Below are positions 24,361 to 36,382 of a DNA stretch of 64,000 bases, piece by piece. The stretch is from Mya arenaria (taxonomy: Eukaryota; Mollusca; Bivalvia; Myida; Myidae), in NCBI RefSeq assembly GCF_026914265.1, contig NC_069130.1:42214429-42278428 (forward strand), read 5' to 3'. Numbering within the stretch: position 1 is the first letter of the stretch; each line of letters starts with the position of its first letter. The notes beneath the pieces were generated by a model. That model was not told where the DNA came from and did not search any database. It was given only the letters and a program-made list of their open reading frames with translations. The position numbers were made by a program, and so were the translations under genes.

Positions 24361-25184
24361 CATAAAAAAATACTCAGGTCAACGCTGAACTTTAGTATCA
24401 ACTCATTTTACCGAATAAAAGCATCGTATGTTACACATTATTGTATGTTTTAACTATTTTTAAAAAAGAACATTACCTCATAGAATGTGTCGATTAAAAC
24501 AATGGGTTAATGTTTCAAAGATAACTTATACTATAGCAATTGCATATGTTGGGGTAATTTTCAACAGCATTGAGTTGTTCTTTATTACATTTTCTGCTGT
24601 AGAAAAAAGCTCTTAGGAATCTTGACCAAAGTTTGAATCAAAATTGTCAATAAGAGAACACAATTTTAAAAGTTGTGAAAACATATACGATTTTGATGGT
24701 TTTATAATATACAGTAAAATTGGTTGAGACTGAGATTGAGATATGACTTTGTATTTTTGTGATATTCGGCCTGTAATATCGCAACAACAAAAACACACAC
24801 AACAACAAAAACATCTTAGTAATAAAATTATAAAAGAAAACAGTTCAATAATAATTTATAATCGTATAATGCAGTCGTCGTACTTTTCAAACATTTTGTG
24901 TGCATTTTCTGTGTGGGTAGGGGGAGTGCAAAGTCTTGCTGCACTTAATTCAAAATTATACGATGTAATACTCAACTTTTCGTTCCAATTTTAGGCTTAC
25001 TTACTGCATTTGAAAACACATATAACTGGCCGTAATCTATTATTTATAAACGCCTCAATTGTGACATTTTCTACCAACTTAATAAAACTACTATTACTTT
25101 GAAAGATGATATTAGCAGAAAGCAATACATATTGTCATTTTCTGGTTTCTGTCTGCATATCTTCTAATGACAATAAAGTTTATA

Positions 25185-25593
25185 TCGATACAATCTAATA
25201 TTCTACTAATGTTATCTCATTAAAAGTCTCTTTCATCTTAAACATCGCCATGAATATTGCTCTTGGTCCAATACCTTGTAAAAGTTTCATCACAATCTGA
25301 CAAACAATATTGTCCAGCAATAATCACTCATCAGATTGTCAATGGTTAACACTAATTGTTTGATGAGGACCGCGTTTGAGGTGTTCAGTAACTAAATGAG
25401 CGTTGACTTAAGCGGCTCAGACCGTCCACCGCTCCAATCATCGTGCTTGAGTGAACAGCTGAATTATCTTAACGCCTTTGACTCAGATCGTATATAAAAC
25501 AGCCGATCTTCCAAATTTCATCATATCTTTACCAAAAGTTTACGTTTACACAACTTACTTAGACTGAACTGCTTTTAAATAGAAATTTCAAAA
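25185..25593 (+). promoter_or_regulatory. Copy 6 promoter and proximal module
   Basis: Palindrome block near 25,295, then the box GCGTTTGAGGTGTTCAGTAA near 25,373, CCAAT near 25,435 and the TATA box TATATAAAAC at 25,491-25,500. Compared with copy 5, a short stretch holding the CTAATTGG box is deleted near 25,366. Confidence 0.6.
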
Positions 25594-26759
25594 ATGCCTC
25601 CACAGAGTTTGGATTTTTGTTCCGTGTCAACGTTGGCCCGCCGCTTTGCAGCACAGTAAGTTGATTTTATTGTTGTTTATTATCATTACATCATTGTGAA
25701 ACTTTTCAGAATACAATAAAATGAACTTGCTTTTTTGCTAGCACTTCAAATTGATAATCCGATATGATAATAATTTGCTAACTTTCCAGAAACATGAGGA
25801 AGAAGCTTCCCGTTGACCACGATCTGAAATCAGAGCAAACAGCATTGGAGGATATTTTCTACAAGAACTTCAACCAACGTAGGACTGACGTCAATGACCT
25901 TTACCATGATCAAAAAAGACGTCGAACTTCTGAGGTGCATCCGAAGTCATCCCAAATCTATGACGTCATCACAAATGAGAGCCGATCGTCTACGGCTGTC
26001 GACGAACTCCGACCTTGTGGCAGATGGGTCACGGGACAACGGGCTCATGACCTTGACCGGCAAACACAAGGATCGCATGGCCATTTTGCCAGAAACGGTG
26101 AGTTTTATTTAATTTTTAAAGCAGCTTAAATCAGTGTTCTGAATAACAGAATTTTTTAGGCGACAAATGCCTTTTTACATTCAATTTCTTATAATCCCCT
26201 CTTCAATAAGAAAATTTCATTTTCTAGATAAGATTTTAAAAGCACTGTGAGGGAGCAAGAATTGTGACGTCACCACAAATGTGTACGACCACGGCGATCT
26301 TGACACAACAAATGGTATGTTTGTGTATATTTTCTTTACTAAATTGAATCAAATTAAAACAAAACCTAGCCCATGGTACGCCACATGATTTCCGCTTTCA
26401 TATGGTAAACTGTCTGTTATTCTTGATGTTGTAGTTTTTGAGAACATTCAAAAACAAATTTGGAATCGGCGATGCAGACGACCACACATTTTGTTTATCT
26501 TGCAAAAAAAACAATGATAAATCGACTAATTCCAACTGGTTTTTTACAAAAAGATATATAAACAGTAAATATATACCATTTACAATACATGTTCAAGGCG
26601 AAATGATGTTTTTAAAAGAAATCGTACAATATTAAATTATGCGAACGACCACACTCGAGAATTTTAGGCGAACGACCACACTTTTTAATCTAATTTTGAT
26701 AAGAGTGCGAATAAAGCCTCAAATACTTTATTTGTTAATGTGTATGGTATATCTTTTAG

Positions 26760-26945
26760 ATGGAGAGTCGACAACCTCAGGTCTGCAGATATTGTGGCAA
26801 GGTCCTTTCGAACATTTCAACATTGCGGCAGCACGAAACAACACATATTATTAGAAAACCTATTGTATTTTCTAACAATATATTGTTTTTGAAAAGAAAT
26901 CGCCGTATTTACATAACCAGGAAGGCATTTTCAGAACTGTTTTAG
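26760..26945 (+). CDS. C2H2 zinc-finger exon inside the 2.6-kb transposon
   Basis: The frame begins MESRQPQVCRYCGKVLSNIS, directly after an acceptor-like TTTTAG, and continues TLRQHETTHI. This gives a textbook C-X2-C-X12-H-X3-H finger. After the finger the frame drifts into low-complexity sequence and stops. It is probably the N-terminal DNA-binding exon of a lost transposase, or a captured host exon. Expression unknown. Confidence 0.5.
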   Translation: MESRQPQVCRYCGKVLSNISTLRQHETTHIIRKPIVFSNNILFLKRNRRIYITRKAFSELF

Positions 26946-27866
26946 TAAATTCTTGCTTTTGTTTGAGGCGATTGGTTTTTAGCTCGACTATTCGAAGACT
27001 AACGAGAGCTATCCTACCCACCCTAGCGTCAAACTTTGGTTAAGGTTTTGCATGTAAGCACCTTTAAGTCATTATCTCAGCAAATACATGTATTGCATTG
27101 AAACTTCAGACAGGCGTTTCCAACTATCCAACAGACTTAATTAATCAAGTAAGATAGCTCCATTTTGCATAAAATGTAAATTATGGCCCTTTATTATTCG
27201 ACTAAAAGATTCTGGTTAAGGTTTTGCACATATACCAAAACTTTGCAATCTAAACTTAAAAACAACGGAACAGTTGAGCGCGCTATCTCTGTGACAGCTC
27301 TTATTATAAAGGATCATTGCACTGTGATCAATTTCATTTTTGTGATTTTTTTTCCAGAACTTTATTAGTAAATTCTTGTATTATTTTGAGTCGATATTAT
27401 TGTAGGTGATTCATTTCACTTTTTGTGATTTGCTCTGTGATTACATTTATATGTTTAAGTTTTACATGTAAACAGCCTGATCAGTCTTATAAATGCGATT
27501 GTTTCACAAACAAATGCGGATATTTTTGTTTCATATTGATGTGATTTATACTCTGTGTTTAAAGTGATCCGTTTGTATTTTTAAAATAAAGACAATACAC
27601 GTTATCAAATAACAGTTTTATTTGATTAATCTTCACTATTATTGCCATATAATAACACTGCTTATTGCCATATAAGTGACGTGTCAATAAAGAATAAAGA
27701 CAACACATATTTATTCAAAAACAACTTGTAAATGAGTAATAACTACACATGTCATTCGCGGGCTATAAATGAACTACCCAGTAGCATTAGAAGTTCCATA
27801 TGATCATATCGATAGTCAACATTGAATGTTATGAATCCCATTTAGGATGTAACTAACGTTTTTCAA

Positions 27867-27986
27867 TCATTTCTCCTCGCCTTTTCCCTTCTGACACACA
27901 GTGCCCCTTTTTGTAATGAATTTCGATCCAAACATACTGTACCACTCTTCCTCCTTTTCGTCGAACGTATATCGAACATACGGTCC
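27867..27986 (-). CDS. Possible terminal exon inside the 2.6-kb transposon
   Basis: A 39-codon frame, GPYVRYTFDEKEEEWYSMFG then SKFITKRGTVCQKGKGEEK and a stop, preceded by an acceptor-like TTTCAG. It is protein-like in composition for AT-rich DNA, but no family is recognised. Confidence 0.3.
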   Translation of the reverse strand, partial: GPYVRYTFDEKEEEWYSMFGSKFITKRGTVCQKGKGEEK

Positions 27987-29478
27987 CTGAAATTGTGTGA
28001 TGAGATAAATTAAATGTATGTTTTCTTCATCTTACAATACAAAAATTGGTGTTTTAACAAGTTTACGATTGACATACTTAGAGATATAGGTGTCATGGGA
28101 TTTGGGTGGGTTTTAGCCCTATTAAATGTACGTTAGATCTTGGCATTCGAAAATTGCCCTACTACTTCTTTTCATTCTAGACACACATCCTACAGTGACT
28201 TCTATTACCATCGTACTTGACATTAATCTCCTTTACAATGGTCGAATGCCGCACAATCTCGGTTACATTCTGGTGTTGACATGTCGGATTTGTCGAGAAG
28301 ATTATACACGTGTGTGCGTCCTGTGCGGATACAAATGTCCTTAGAATAGAAAAAAAACATTGATATCACGAAGGCTTTATTCGCAACCCCTTCAAATTTA
28401 ATTTAAAAAGTGTGGTCATTCGCCTAAAATTATCGAGTGTGGTCGTTCGCATAATTTGATATTTTGATATTGCCTTCAAAAACATCAATACCCCTTGCAA
28501 AGGTACACTAAATGGTATATATTTGCTTTAATAAATGTTTTTCGTAAAGAACCAGATGAAACTAGCCGTTTTATCATTGTTTTTTCAAGATATACAAAAT
28601 GTGTGGTCGTCTGCATCCTCGATTCTAAATTTGTTATTGAATGTTCTCAAAAACTACGACACCAAGAATATCAGACAGTATACCACATGAAATCGGAAAT
28701 TATGTGGCGTACCATGGGCTAGGTCTTGTTTTAATTCGATTCAAGATAATAAAGAAAACGTCAAAAACATACGTTTTGTTGTCTCAATTTCTCCGTGGTG
28801 GTTCGCATTTGTGGTCACGTGATTGTTTTTGCTCCCTCACAGTAAAAATGCTAGTTATTATTATTTTGAAAAGAAAATGCCATCTCAACATCCTCATCAG
28901 AAAATGATGCTATATTTTGCAGATGTCAGCTGTACTGAATGGCGACTACGACCACCATATTGATCACTTGACCGTCATTGACTGTAGATACCCGTAGTTT
29001 GAAGGAGGCAATATCCGGGGCGCCATTAATCTCTACACCAAGGACTCCATCCGGAACTTCCTAAACGAGACAACGTCTCATCAGAAAAGAATCACGTGAT
29101 CGTTTTTCACTGCGAGTTCTCATCAGAACGAGGCCCGAATATGTACCGCCATCTTAGATCGCTGGATCGTGAATCGAACAAGGATTCTAACCCACAACTG
29201 AACTTCCCAGAGGTTTACCTCTTGGAAGGCGGATACAAGGAGTTTTATCACCAGTTCCAGGTATGTGCTATGTTTAATATTTTGGTATAAATTTGTTAAG
29301 CATATGGACGTTGGTTTCTTATTTCCAAGGCGAACGATAATGCACGCTGTACCAGGTCACATTTTTTCTTGACTAAAAAAATTAAACTGTTTAGAAAAAT
29401 AATAATTTAATTTTATATTAAGATATTCATGCTTGACATACATATAATTATTAAACTATTCAAACCAATAATATTTAA

Positions 29479-29760
29479 TGCGCCCATGTTCTTTGTTGTA
29501 TTGGGCAGCTGGAAGGGAGTGCAAATGTAAGGAACTGCTCACACGCATGAAGACTATCGAGTGCCAAACGACAACGTCGGGGGACATGCTATTAACTTAA
29601 CGGCTGAAACAAACGTCTGACTATTTTTTACGTTTATTTATTTATAATATTGGTCAGCTGGAAGATAGTGCCAATGTACGGCACTGCTCACACGCACGAC
29701 TACCATTAAGCGCCAAACAACATAATCTAAACGTCTGATACAAACGTCTGTCAATTTGCT
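29479..29760. repeat. Diverged tandem pair after the copy 6 breakpoint
   Basis: Two related units, about 29,500-29,620 and 29,645-29,745, share CAGCTGGAAG, CTGCTCACACGCA and GCGCCAAAC-type words. They start where homology with the copy 5 intron stops, so they mark the rearrangement that removed exon 4. Confidence 0.5.
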
Positions 29761-29860
29761 TTTACTTTGATGGTTATATAATTATGTGTTGTTATTCTTT
29801 TATTTTCACTTTTTCTGCATATTTTCTAATTCTGTCTTTCCGAATTACGTTGCAAAGATT

Positions 29861-29861
<1 letters not shown>

Positions 29862-29913
<52 letters not shown>
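29862..29913. repeat. (GA)n microsatellite
   Basis: Perfect GA dinucleotide run of about 26 units. Confidence 0.95.
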
Positions 29914-29918
<5 letters not shown>

Positions 29919-31328
29919 TAGGTATTCTTTTGTCGCCAACATCATGTTATTGCATGTTTACATGTAATATAATATATTTCATTCATAGCTACAGCTGTAA
30001 GTTATAGCTAAAACAGTAAATATATAATTGTATGTTGCTGTTGCTATAGTGCTACAGATGTACATTAGCTTAATTTTGATGATAGTACACCTTTGAGGCA
30101 CTTGGTCTGGTAATGTTCAGTGGATGCAATAAGATATGTCAGTGGGGTAAATGACATTCTCGTACACCAGAGTTATCATTATCAAACCTCTGATGGATGA
30201 GATGAGGATGGGAATGGGTAGATGAGCGATATAATGACCTTGGAATAAGCCTGGTTTGATATTATACATACCATAAGTAATCGTATTGTTAGTATGTTCT
30301 TATAAAAAATAAATGGTTTTGTCTTCCGACTGCCTTCTCATTGGACAAAATATAATGTTGACCATTAAATTTGGTGGGTCATCCACTTACTCGACCAGCC
30401 ACTGTTAATTAACCGCTTAACTAGATTAGAATTGATAATGGCTGACTGATGATTTACTGAAATAAATGTATGGAAATCTCAAGAAATAATGCCTTCTCAA
30501 TTGACAAATTATAATGTTTAACACTTACTCATGTTTAATAAATCTCGAAACCATTTCAACTCACAGAGCATGCATGCGATTTGATTTTCTCCGGGACTAT
30601 TTAATGAACTTCCAATTTCGCCATTGCTCTGAAAGAGATTGTGAGGTATCATTGAGAGAAGAATTTATTTACCGAGTTTTTATATTTTTATGAATAATTT
30701 ATAATGTGTGTGCAGTTCATTTTAAACATTTATTGGCTCTACAGTATGCAATGACCGTTGAGAAACGTTGAGGTCCAAAATAGGTCTTAAAGTTTAAAAA
30801 TATGGATATAATACACAGGGTATAAGCATTTCAGCCTTATAAAAGTACCCCCCCCCCCTCCACATTTACACCGTACTGTTTATGAGAGGCCTGTTGTAAG
30901 TTTTTCGGTATCGGAAGTAGAGGATTACCTTATATGGAAAATGCTTAAAATAGCACATGACGTATTGCAAAGGTTACGATCTACGCACACTTCCGGAGAA
31001 ATGACCCGGAATCTGATGCTTTCTGTCACGGAAAGCTCACGAGAGAGATTCGATTCGAATTTCTTGAGATTGAAACTGAGATTTAAGCTTGCTTAGATAT
31101 CATCGCTGACCAAACTTTAAATCAAAATACTACTCGCGCCTTTTTTTTTTTGAATATAATTGTGACTGAATTAAGTTCCTATAATTATTTATCGCGTTTT
31201 CGCTTGTATTGTGAATCGTCATTTGATTTCGCGACTTTATTTTAAAAAAAGAGCAATATTTGTCTATATTTTATTTTCTGTCGAGATGCACATCCGGGTC
31301 GAGGAGCGTGTGTTTTCTTCCTTTGCAG
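29914..31328. other. Intergenic between the two main regions
   Basis: AT-rich spacer with a short C run near 30,849. No gene or bounded repeat recognised. The 5' end of the KDZ-type gene may lie in its right part, but no start exon can be defended. Confidence 0.35.
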
Positions 31329-34300
31329 ATTCAAGTGGATGTCTTGGTAGTGCGCTTGTGGCAGGTGATTCCAACGTACATCGTATCCAAGCAGCGATTC
31401 CAAATTGGTCCACTATTCGATGCCTCCCAGTATCAGGTACACACATTTTTAAAAGGCAAATGGATGTTATTTAAATGATTATAGCGAACTATTTTGATTC
31501 AATATTGCATAAAGGTGTTAGTGAATGTATTATGACCAAATAATCTGCCACAATATTCAACTTATAGTCTCCTTCAGTTTTGCAGACGACATATTTCATC
31601 AACCCGAAGACCTTATTCCTTATAGTATCAAATTTGCTCTGATATATTTGATGGCTATTACTGTAAACACTATGTTATGCACCAGTAAATTGTAACCCCA
31701 CCCCAGGTCCGGGGGAATACCAGGGATAGCCGGGGAAAAGGGCCATGTTTCTACTTTCCAGGTGGCCCCGCAGGGCCGGGTGACTGCGGTGTTTTTGTCA
31801 TAGCGCCAAATTAAGCCGAAATTGGGCCTTATGTAGAGTCTCTGAGGTGCGGGGGCATTTGGCCGGGGTTTAACCATCAGTTCGTTCCCGCAGGGCAGGG
31901 ATTTAACCCGGGGTTGGCTGGACCGAAAGTCAAAGTCCCGGCTATTCCCCCGACCCTGGGGGCCATGGTTACAATATTGACTGGTGAATTAGCGTAGCAC
32001 TATTATCTCAAGGGTATTCTGTGAGGAAAAGTGTGTCCATGCAGTGTTGGCTTTCAACCAAGAACTGCTAGAACCAACTGAGCTTTCCGGACATGTAGGA
32101 TTTCTTATCCTAACACTCTCTAATTTTCCCCATATTTACATTAATGGTGATTCTGGCACTCGGTTCTTTCTTTTCTGACACCAATAAAGACATCCTTGGA
32201 GGTAGTGAAAGTACCCAGTGTGGTGGCTGGACACATGAATACCAGAACAATAGCACAGTCCTCTAACCAATTTGCTAGCAGCGCGCGCGCGCGTGCGCAT
32301 ATACACACGCTTCATGCCTTCCACCAATAACCTTTAAGGCTGATCCAGAGATTCTTGCATTTTACTTTTGATATATCAGTATATAAGTAGTCCTGCGAGA
32401 AAGAGTGCGTCCTGTGTGTGGCTTGAACCTATGATTGCACTAGCGTGGCATTCCAGTGATTAATTTTGTGCAAAGGCTTCTCAAGGCTGTTTCACTGGAC
32501 CATAAATCTTATTTTTCCCAAAATATTCTTATTTTTTGTCCAATTTCATATTTGCAAATTATGTTGATTTATACAAATTGCAGTGAATTTTATGAAAAAA
32601 TCTTGACATGACAAACTTGTTCACAGCATAATGTTTGCATTTAAAGAAGTGATAACATGTCTATTTACCATTACCAACACACTGTTTACTCCACTCCACC
32701 ATTTATTTTGTAGCTTGTTCTTGCTCACACATTTTACACTCCTTGGCCCCAATTAACCTATTAGTTGATTCTGGCATTTTTACCTTTTATTGACACAAGT
32801 AAGGAAAACAATTTGGAGGAAATATTGTTTGTTTGAATAATAGCCTTCTTTTGGACTCAAACCCATGGCGGCAGGAACACTAGCACAGTTCTCTAACCTA
32901 TTGAGCTTACTTGGCTGGTGGTTCTTACCCACACAAGGTACAGATACATGTAGGCCAATATATTGCTAGAAGTAAAAATGTCATATATTGCCTTGTTTCT
33001 CAGCCATTTCATCTAAAGGTCCCTGTTAGCTCAAAGTACTTGTTAAAGTGATTGGTGTATACAAAATGTTTTTCTTAAGTTTCTAGTCAAAGACCTTCTT
33101 TCTTTTCACTTTCCTGTTTAAACATCCTACATATCAGTCGAGCTAAACTGAATATTTTTTTATGTATATGGACAAACAAGAACTCCACACAACCACTTCT
33201 TAAACAGTGTATTATGTGAAAAGAAAAGGAAAAATGTTTTTTATTTAATACCAATTAAATTCCATGCGCCAATCATATCACAAAATATGGTACTGCGTAT
33301 TCCATTCCATATTAATTATTGAATCAAATGTTTCTTGATTGATTTGAACCATACAATACCGAAATAATATTATTAATGCATCAGTCAATTGTAACCACGC
33401 CCCCCCCACCCTTTCGCACCAAAAATAGCAAGAAATGGTCCTTATCGGGGTTAGGGTTAGGGTTAGCAGTTTGTCCCCACAGGGCTGGGGTTAAACCCGG
33501 GATTTGCTGGACCGAGAGTCAAAGTCACCGGTATTCTGGACCCAAAATGACGGTGGGGGGTCGTGGTTAAAGAAAACATAAAAACAAAAGCTACCATTGT
33601 TCAGTTTACCTCAATTGTAGGAGCCAAGTTTGTGAATGACAAGAAGGGATTTGTGGCAGTTCTGCAGCTTTCATTGAAGAAGGAGTTTTACCCATGTGTC
33701 TCTCTTTTCAATAAGCTTCTTCAAGGTACCAGTTTTTTAAAAAAAACTCCCTTTGCAATTTATGAAATCCTTTTCCTCAAGTTTTAATGTTATGAAATAT
33801 GCCTGATTCAAGAAAGTTATGACAAAGTGTTATTACGACTTTATAATGCTTTATTTGAAGAAGTCACTACTTGTTTGCCTTGGCTTTATTTATAGTCTAA
33901 TAATGTATATTTATTTCAAAGGAGAGTCACTGAGGTATGTGATAGTATCCACGAGACGAGTCCGGAAACTGAGATTGTTTTATGTTCTATTCTGCCACGA
34001 AAAAAAGAATGACAGACGAGTATCTTCAACATTAGCGAGAGTCTTCAACAGATGGATCCAGAATGCTAACACCATGCTAATGAACATTTCAGAGGCCATC
34101 CCATACATCAGATTCCTTGGATATGGAGCTCAGGTATAAATCAACAAAATAAGTTTATGCAATACAGCAATGAAAGTTGTAGATATTTGGCAAATTTAAG
34201 ATGATCCTTATTTATATAGACAGGTAGAAATATGTAACTGTAAAGCATTTTTATGCCTTTGTGGATATGGGTTGTCATAATGATATTGTTTATTTCATTG

Positions 34301-35770
34301 GTATACATATATCATTATTATAAGTCACGTGACCTGCCAATGTTAATTTCTCATATACCCATCATGGGCAATTTCGTACTGTCACACACTGACAGTATCG
34401 TTTTGACCGGTTGACATGATACTGTCACATAGCACGCGCGTCTTAAAATAGGCATTTTTTTTGGTTTCCCAAGTCTGAGGTGGTAAGCGCTTATTAAAAT
34501 GTATTGTGAATCTGGTTACTACCGGTGTTTGCCTTATTTCTAAACGACATTTGCAACCAAATGACAGCTAAAGTAAACAAAAAATAATTACACAATAAAT
34601 CGATTAAACTTGAAAGTTGTGTTTTGGTAAAAATCTTATATATCATGTATATAAATGTAACTGTGTTCGGTATAATAAAATAAATATTGCATGGCTTCCA
34701 GTGTGACAGTACATATTGTCAACATTCGGGTAAATACTGTTACCCTCGGCTTCTCCTCGGGTAACAGTATTTCCCTCACGTTAACAATATGTACTGTCAC
34801 ACTGGAAGGCATGCAATATTCATATAATATTCACCAACCTTTTCAAAAACAGTATATGAGCAATATCATTATTTTCGTTTCTGTATCTCGGTTAACAAGA
34901 TAGTATATTGAAGATAGCAAAGATGAAGACTTAATATTCCAATGATTGAAAAGTTTGTTAAACCATGCATTCTGTTTTTATATACAATTAAGGAATGTGC
35001 TGATGTGTTGGGTCGTGATGGACTTCATCTGAGTCGTGTTGGTGGTAGACATTGTAGTCAGGTGATTGAGGAGGATGTGTATTCCTGGAGTGAAATAGCC
35101 TATCAGCAGGATTAGTCCACCTAAATGGCCGTCAATGAGTCTTTTGACGATTATTAGACTATGGCAGACTCGTGACAGAGATACACATGAAATGTCAAAA
35201 CAAAAAAAAAGTATCCCTGATCGCTCATTATTGTAGCTATCAGCAGGATGTACATTGGAATGAAGACATACGCCAACCACATTCAGCAGAGATTGATGCA
35301 TCAAGCTTTGACCAGTGGTATTTGTTTCAAATACAATTCAGCTGAGTTAATTAGTTTTTTGCCTGTGTAAAATATCTGAATATTGTCATTGCCTCAGTGT
35401 TGTTTAAGGGTATAAGATGAACATGTCATGTTGATGAATTAACATGAAATATTTTATAATGATAAAAATTATATTAACTGTTGGCATTGTTCGATACTGT
35501 CTTACTTAATTGCTTGTTGTATGATGCAAGGTTAAGTATGACTCTTGTTCGGTTTGTAATATGTTAGTCAGTTAAAGAAATGATGTCCATTTAATTATAG
35601 TTCATATGGTGTTCCTAACTCCCTACGTCTGAGATATTAAAAACGATATTTTCCTGGTGCCTTATTTTTAGCTCTGACAATTTCAAAGCCTGGCAGCTGC
35701 TGTTGAACCAGTCAGTGACCAGAATGTCCAGGCCAGCAAGCAGCCTCTGTACTCGGAAATAGTCCGTTTG
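31329..35770 (+). CDS. Candidate 5' exons of the zinc-finger/KDZ gene
   Basis: Exon-like frames with splice borders lie upstream of the confident part: 31,329-31,436 (IQVDVLVVRLWQVIPTYIVS, donor GTACAC), 33,621-33,725 (AKFVNDKKGFVAVLQLSLKK), 33,922-34,133 (SLRYVIVSTRRVRKLRLFYV to YIRFLGYGAQ) and possibly about 35,673-35,770 (SKQPLYSEIVRL). The second and third join in phase. The first does not join the second directly, and the fourth has a stop near its acceptor in the needed phase, so exons are missing or broken. No domain recognised. They could belong to the downstream gene or to an older gene it inserted into. Confidence 0.35.
31689..31975. mobile_element. GC-rich MITE-like inverted-repeat element
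   Basis: Ends ATTGTAACC and GGTTACAAT, followed inward by GGGGGAATA-type sequence on both sides. GC-rich island of about 287 bp in AT-rich intronic DNA. No coding capacity. Confidence 0.6.
33388..33570. mobile_element. Second copy of the GC-rich MITE, with telomere-like units
   Basis: Shares AATTGTAACCACGCCC at the left, GCTGGACCGAGAGTCAAAGT inside and GTGGTTA at the right with the element at 31,689-31,975. It contains three GGGTTA units at about 33,449-33,466. Confidence 0.55.
34683..34820. repeat. 138-bp foldback palindrome
   Basis: Two arms of about 66 bases, nearly perfectly complementary around 34,751. The left starts AATATTGCATGGCTTCCAG and the right ends CATGCAATATT. The internal word TGTGACAGTACATATTGT recurs in part near 34,378-34,430. 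RNA or single-stranded DNA would form a long hairpin. Likely a foldback/MITE insertion. Confidence 0.75.
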
Positions 35771-36382
35771 GTAAATACAACACTTGCTCTAAATGGATGG
35801 CATTTGCTAGATCAATAGTTATAATTTATCAAAAGCATTGAATTCTCTGATAATATCCAGCTGATGCTTGTGTTGGTTGGTAGATATAGGATCTTCATTC
35901 ATAAGTTACCATTTACAGGTAATTCAAACAATTATGAACCTTTTCTAATTTGATATTCGTAACATTTGGTCAGTCATCAAGTTAGTCTTTCGGATGAACA
36001 AGCCCGAATTCATGTACAAATGCTTGGGATTTGATTTTTGAACAAGCCCTGCAGTATAAAACCCAGAAATTGTCAATCTGAAATTCCTGTGATCGGTATG
36101 ATACAGTGCTGGTGTTCTTTTTGAAAGCCTGTTAAGCTGTTTCAGATGGGCATTGCAACAATTTTAATAAAATTTAATGAGCATTTACATAACTAAACTT
36201 AAATACATTCATTGATGAAATAATTTAAAGCATGTCTGCTTCTTGTCTACCTTTGGTAGAGACAAGGGTTAAACCACCTGAAACATTTCCATAATTTGCT
36301 TATATTTTTATATATCCTGATTGACTTTGACGCTGTTAATATACCCAGAAGGTAGCCAACGTTTTTTGTCATTAATATTTAG

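Larger units (their letters stand above)
26245..28842. mobile_element. 2.6-kb DNA transposon with ~476-bp terminal inverted repeats
   Basis: The ends are inverted copies starting CTGTGAGGGAGCAA (left 26,245-26,720, right 28,366-28,842), roughly 80% similar by eye. Repeated subterminal words such as GCGAACGACCACACT occur in both repeats. The interior carries a C2H2 zinc-finger reading frame on the plus strand and a short exon-like frame on the minus strand, but no recognisable transposase. No clean target duplication is visible. Copy 5 lacks it at the same place, so insertion followed the duplication. Superfamily unknown; long inverted repeats would fit a Mutator-like or similar element. Confidence 0.8.
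25594..29260 (+). pseudogene. CDC25: CDC25-like copy 6, pseudogene lacking exon 4
   Basis: Exon 1 (25,594-25,655) is identical in protein to copy 5. Exon 2 (25,790-26,097) has lost 26 bases relative to copy 5, shifting the frame before VERLS. Exon 3 (28,923-29,260) has a stop made by a 3-base loss inside DCRYP and a further frame change before the active site; [18 protein letters not shown] is still readable. Homology with copy 5 ends in the following intron near 29,478 and the C-terminal exon is absent. Intron 2 is expanded by a 2.6-kb inverted-repeat element. A dead copy. Confidence 0.87.

Noticed and set aside
33449-33466. Interstitial telomere
   Set aside because: Only three GGGTTA units, placed inside a GC-rich MITE.
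34978-35304. 108-codon minus-strand frame
   Set aside because: No recognisable motif; intronic position in an AT-rich region and a plus-strand alternative make it likely chance.
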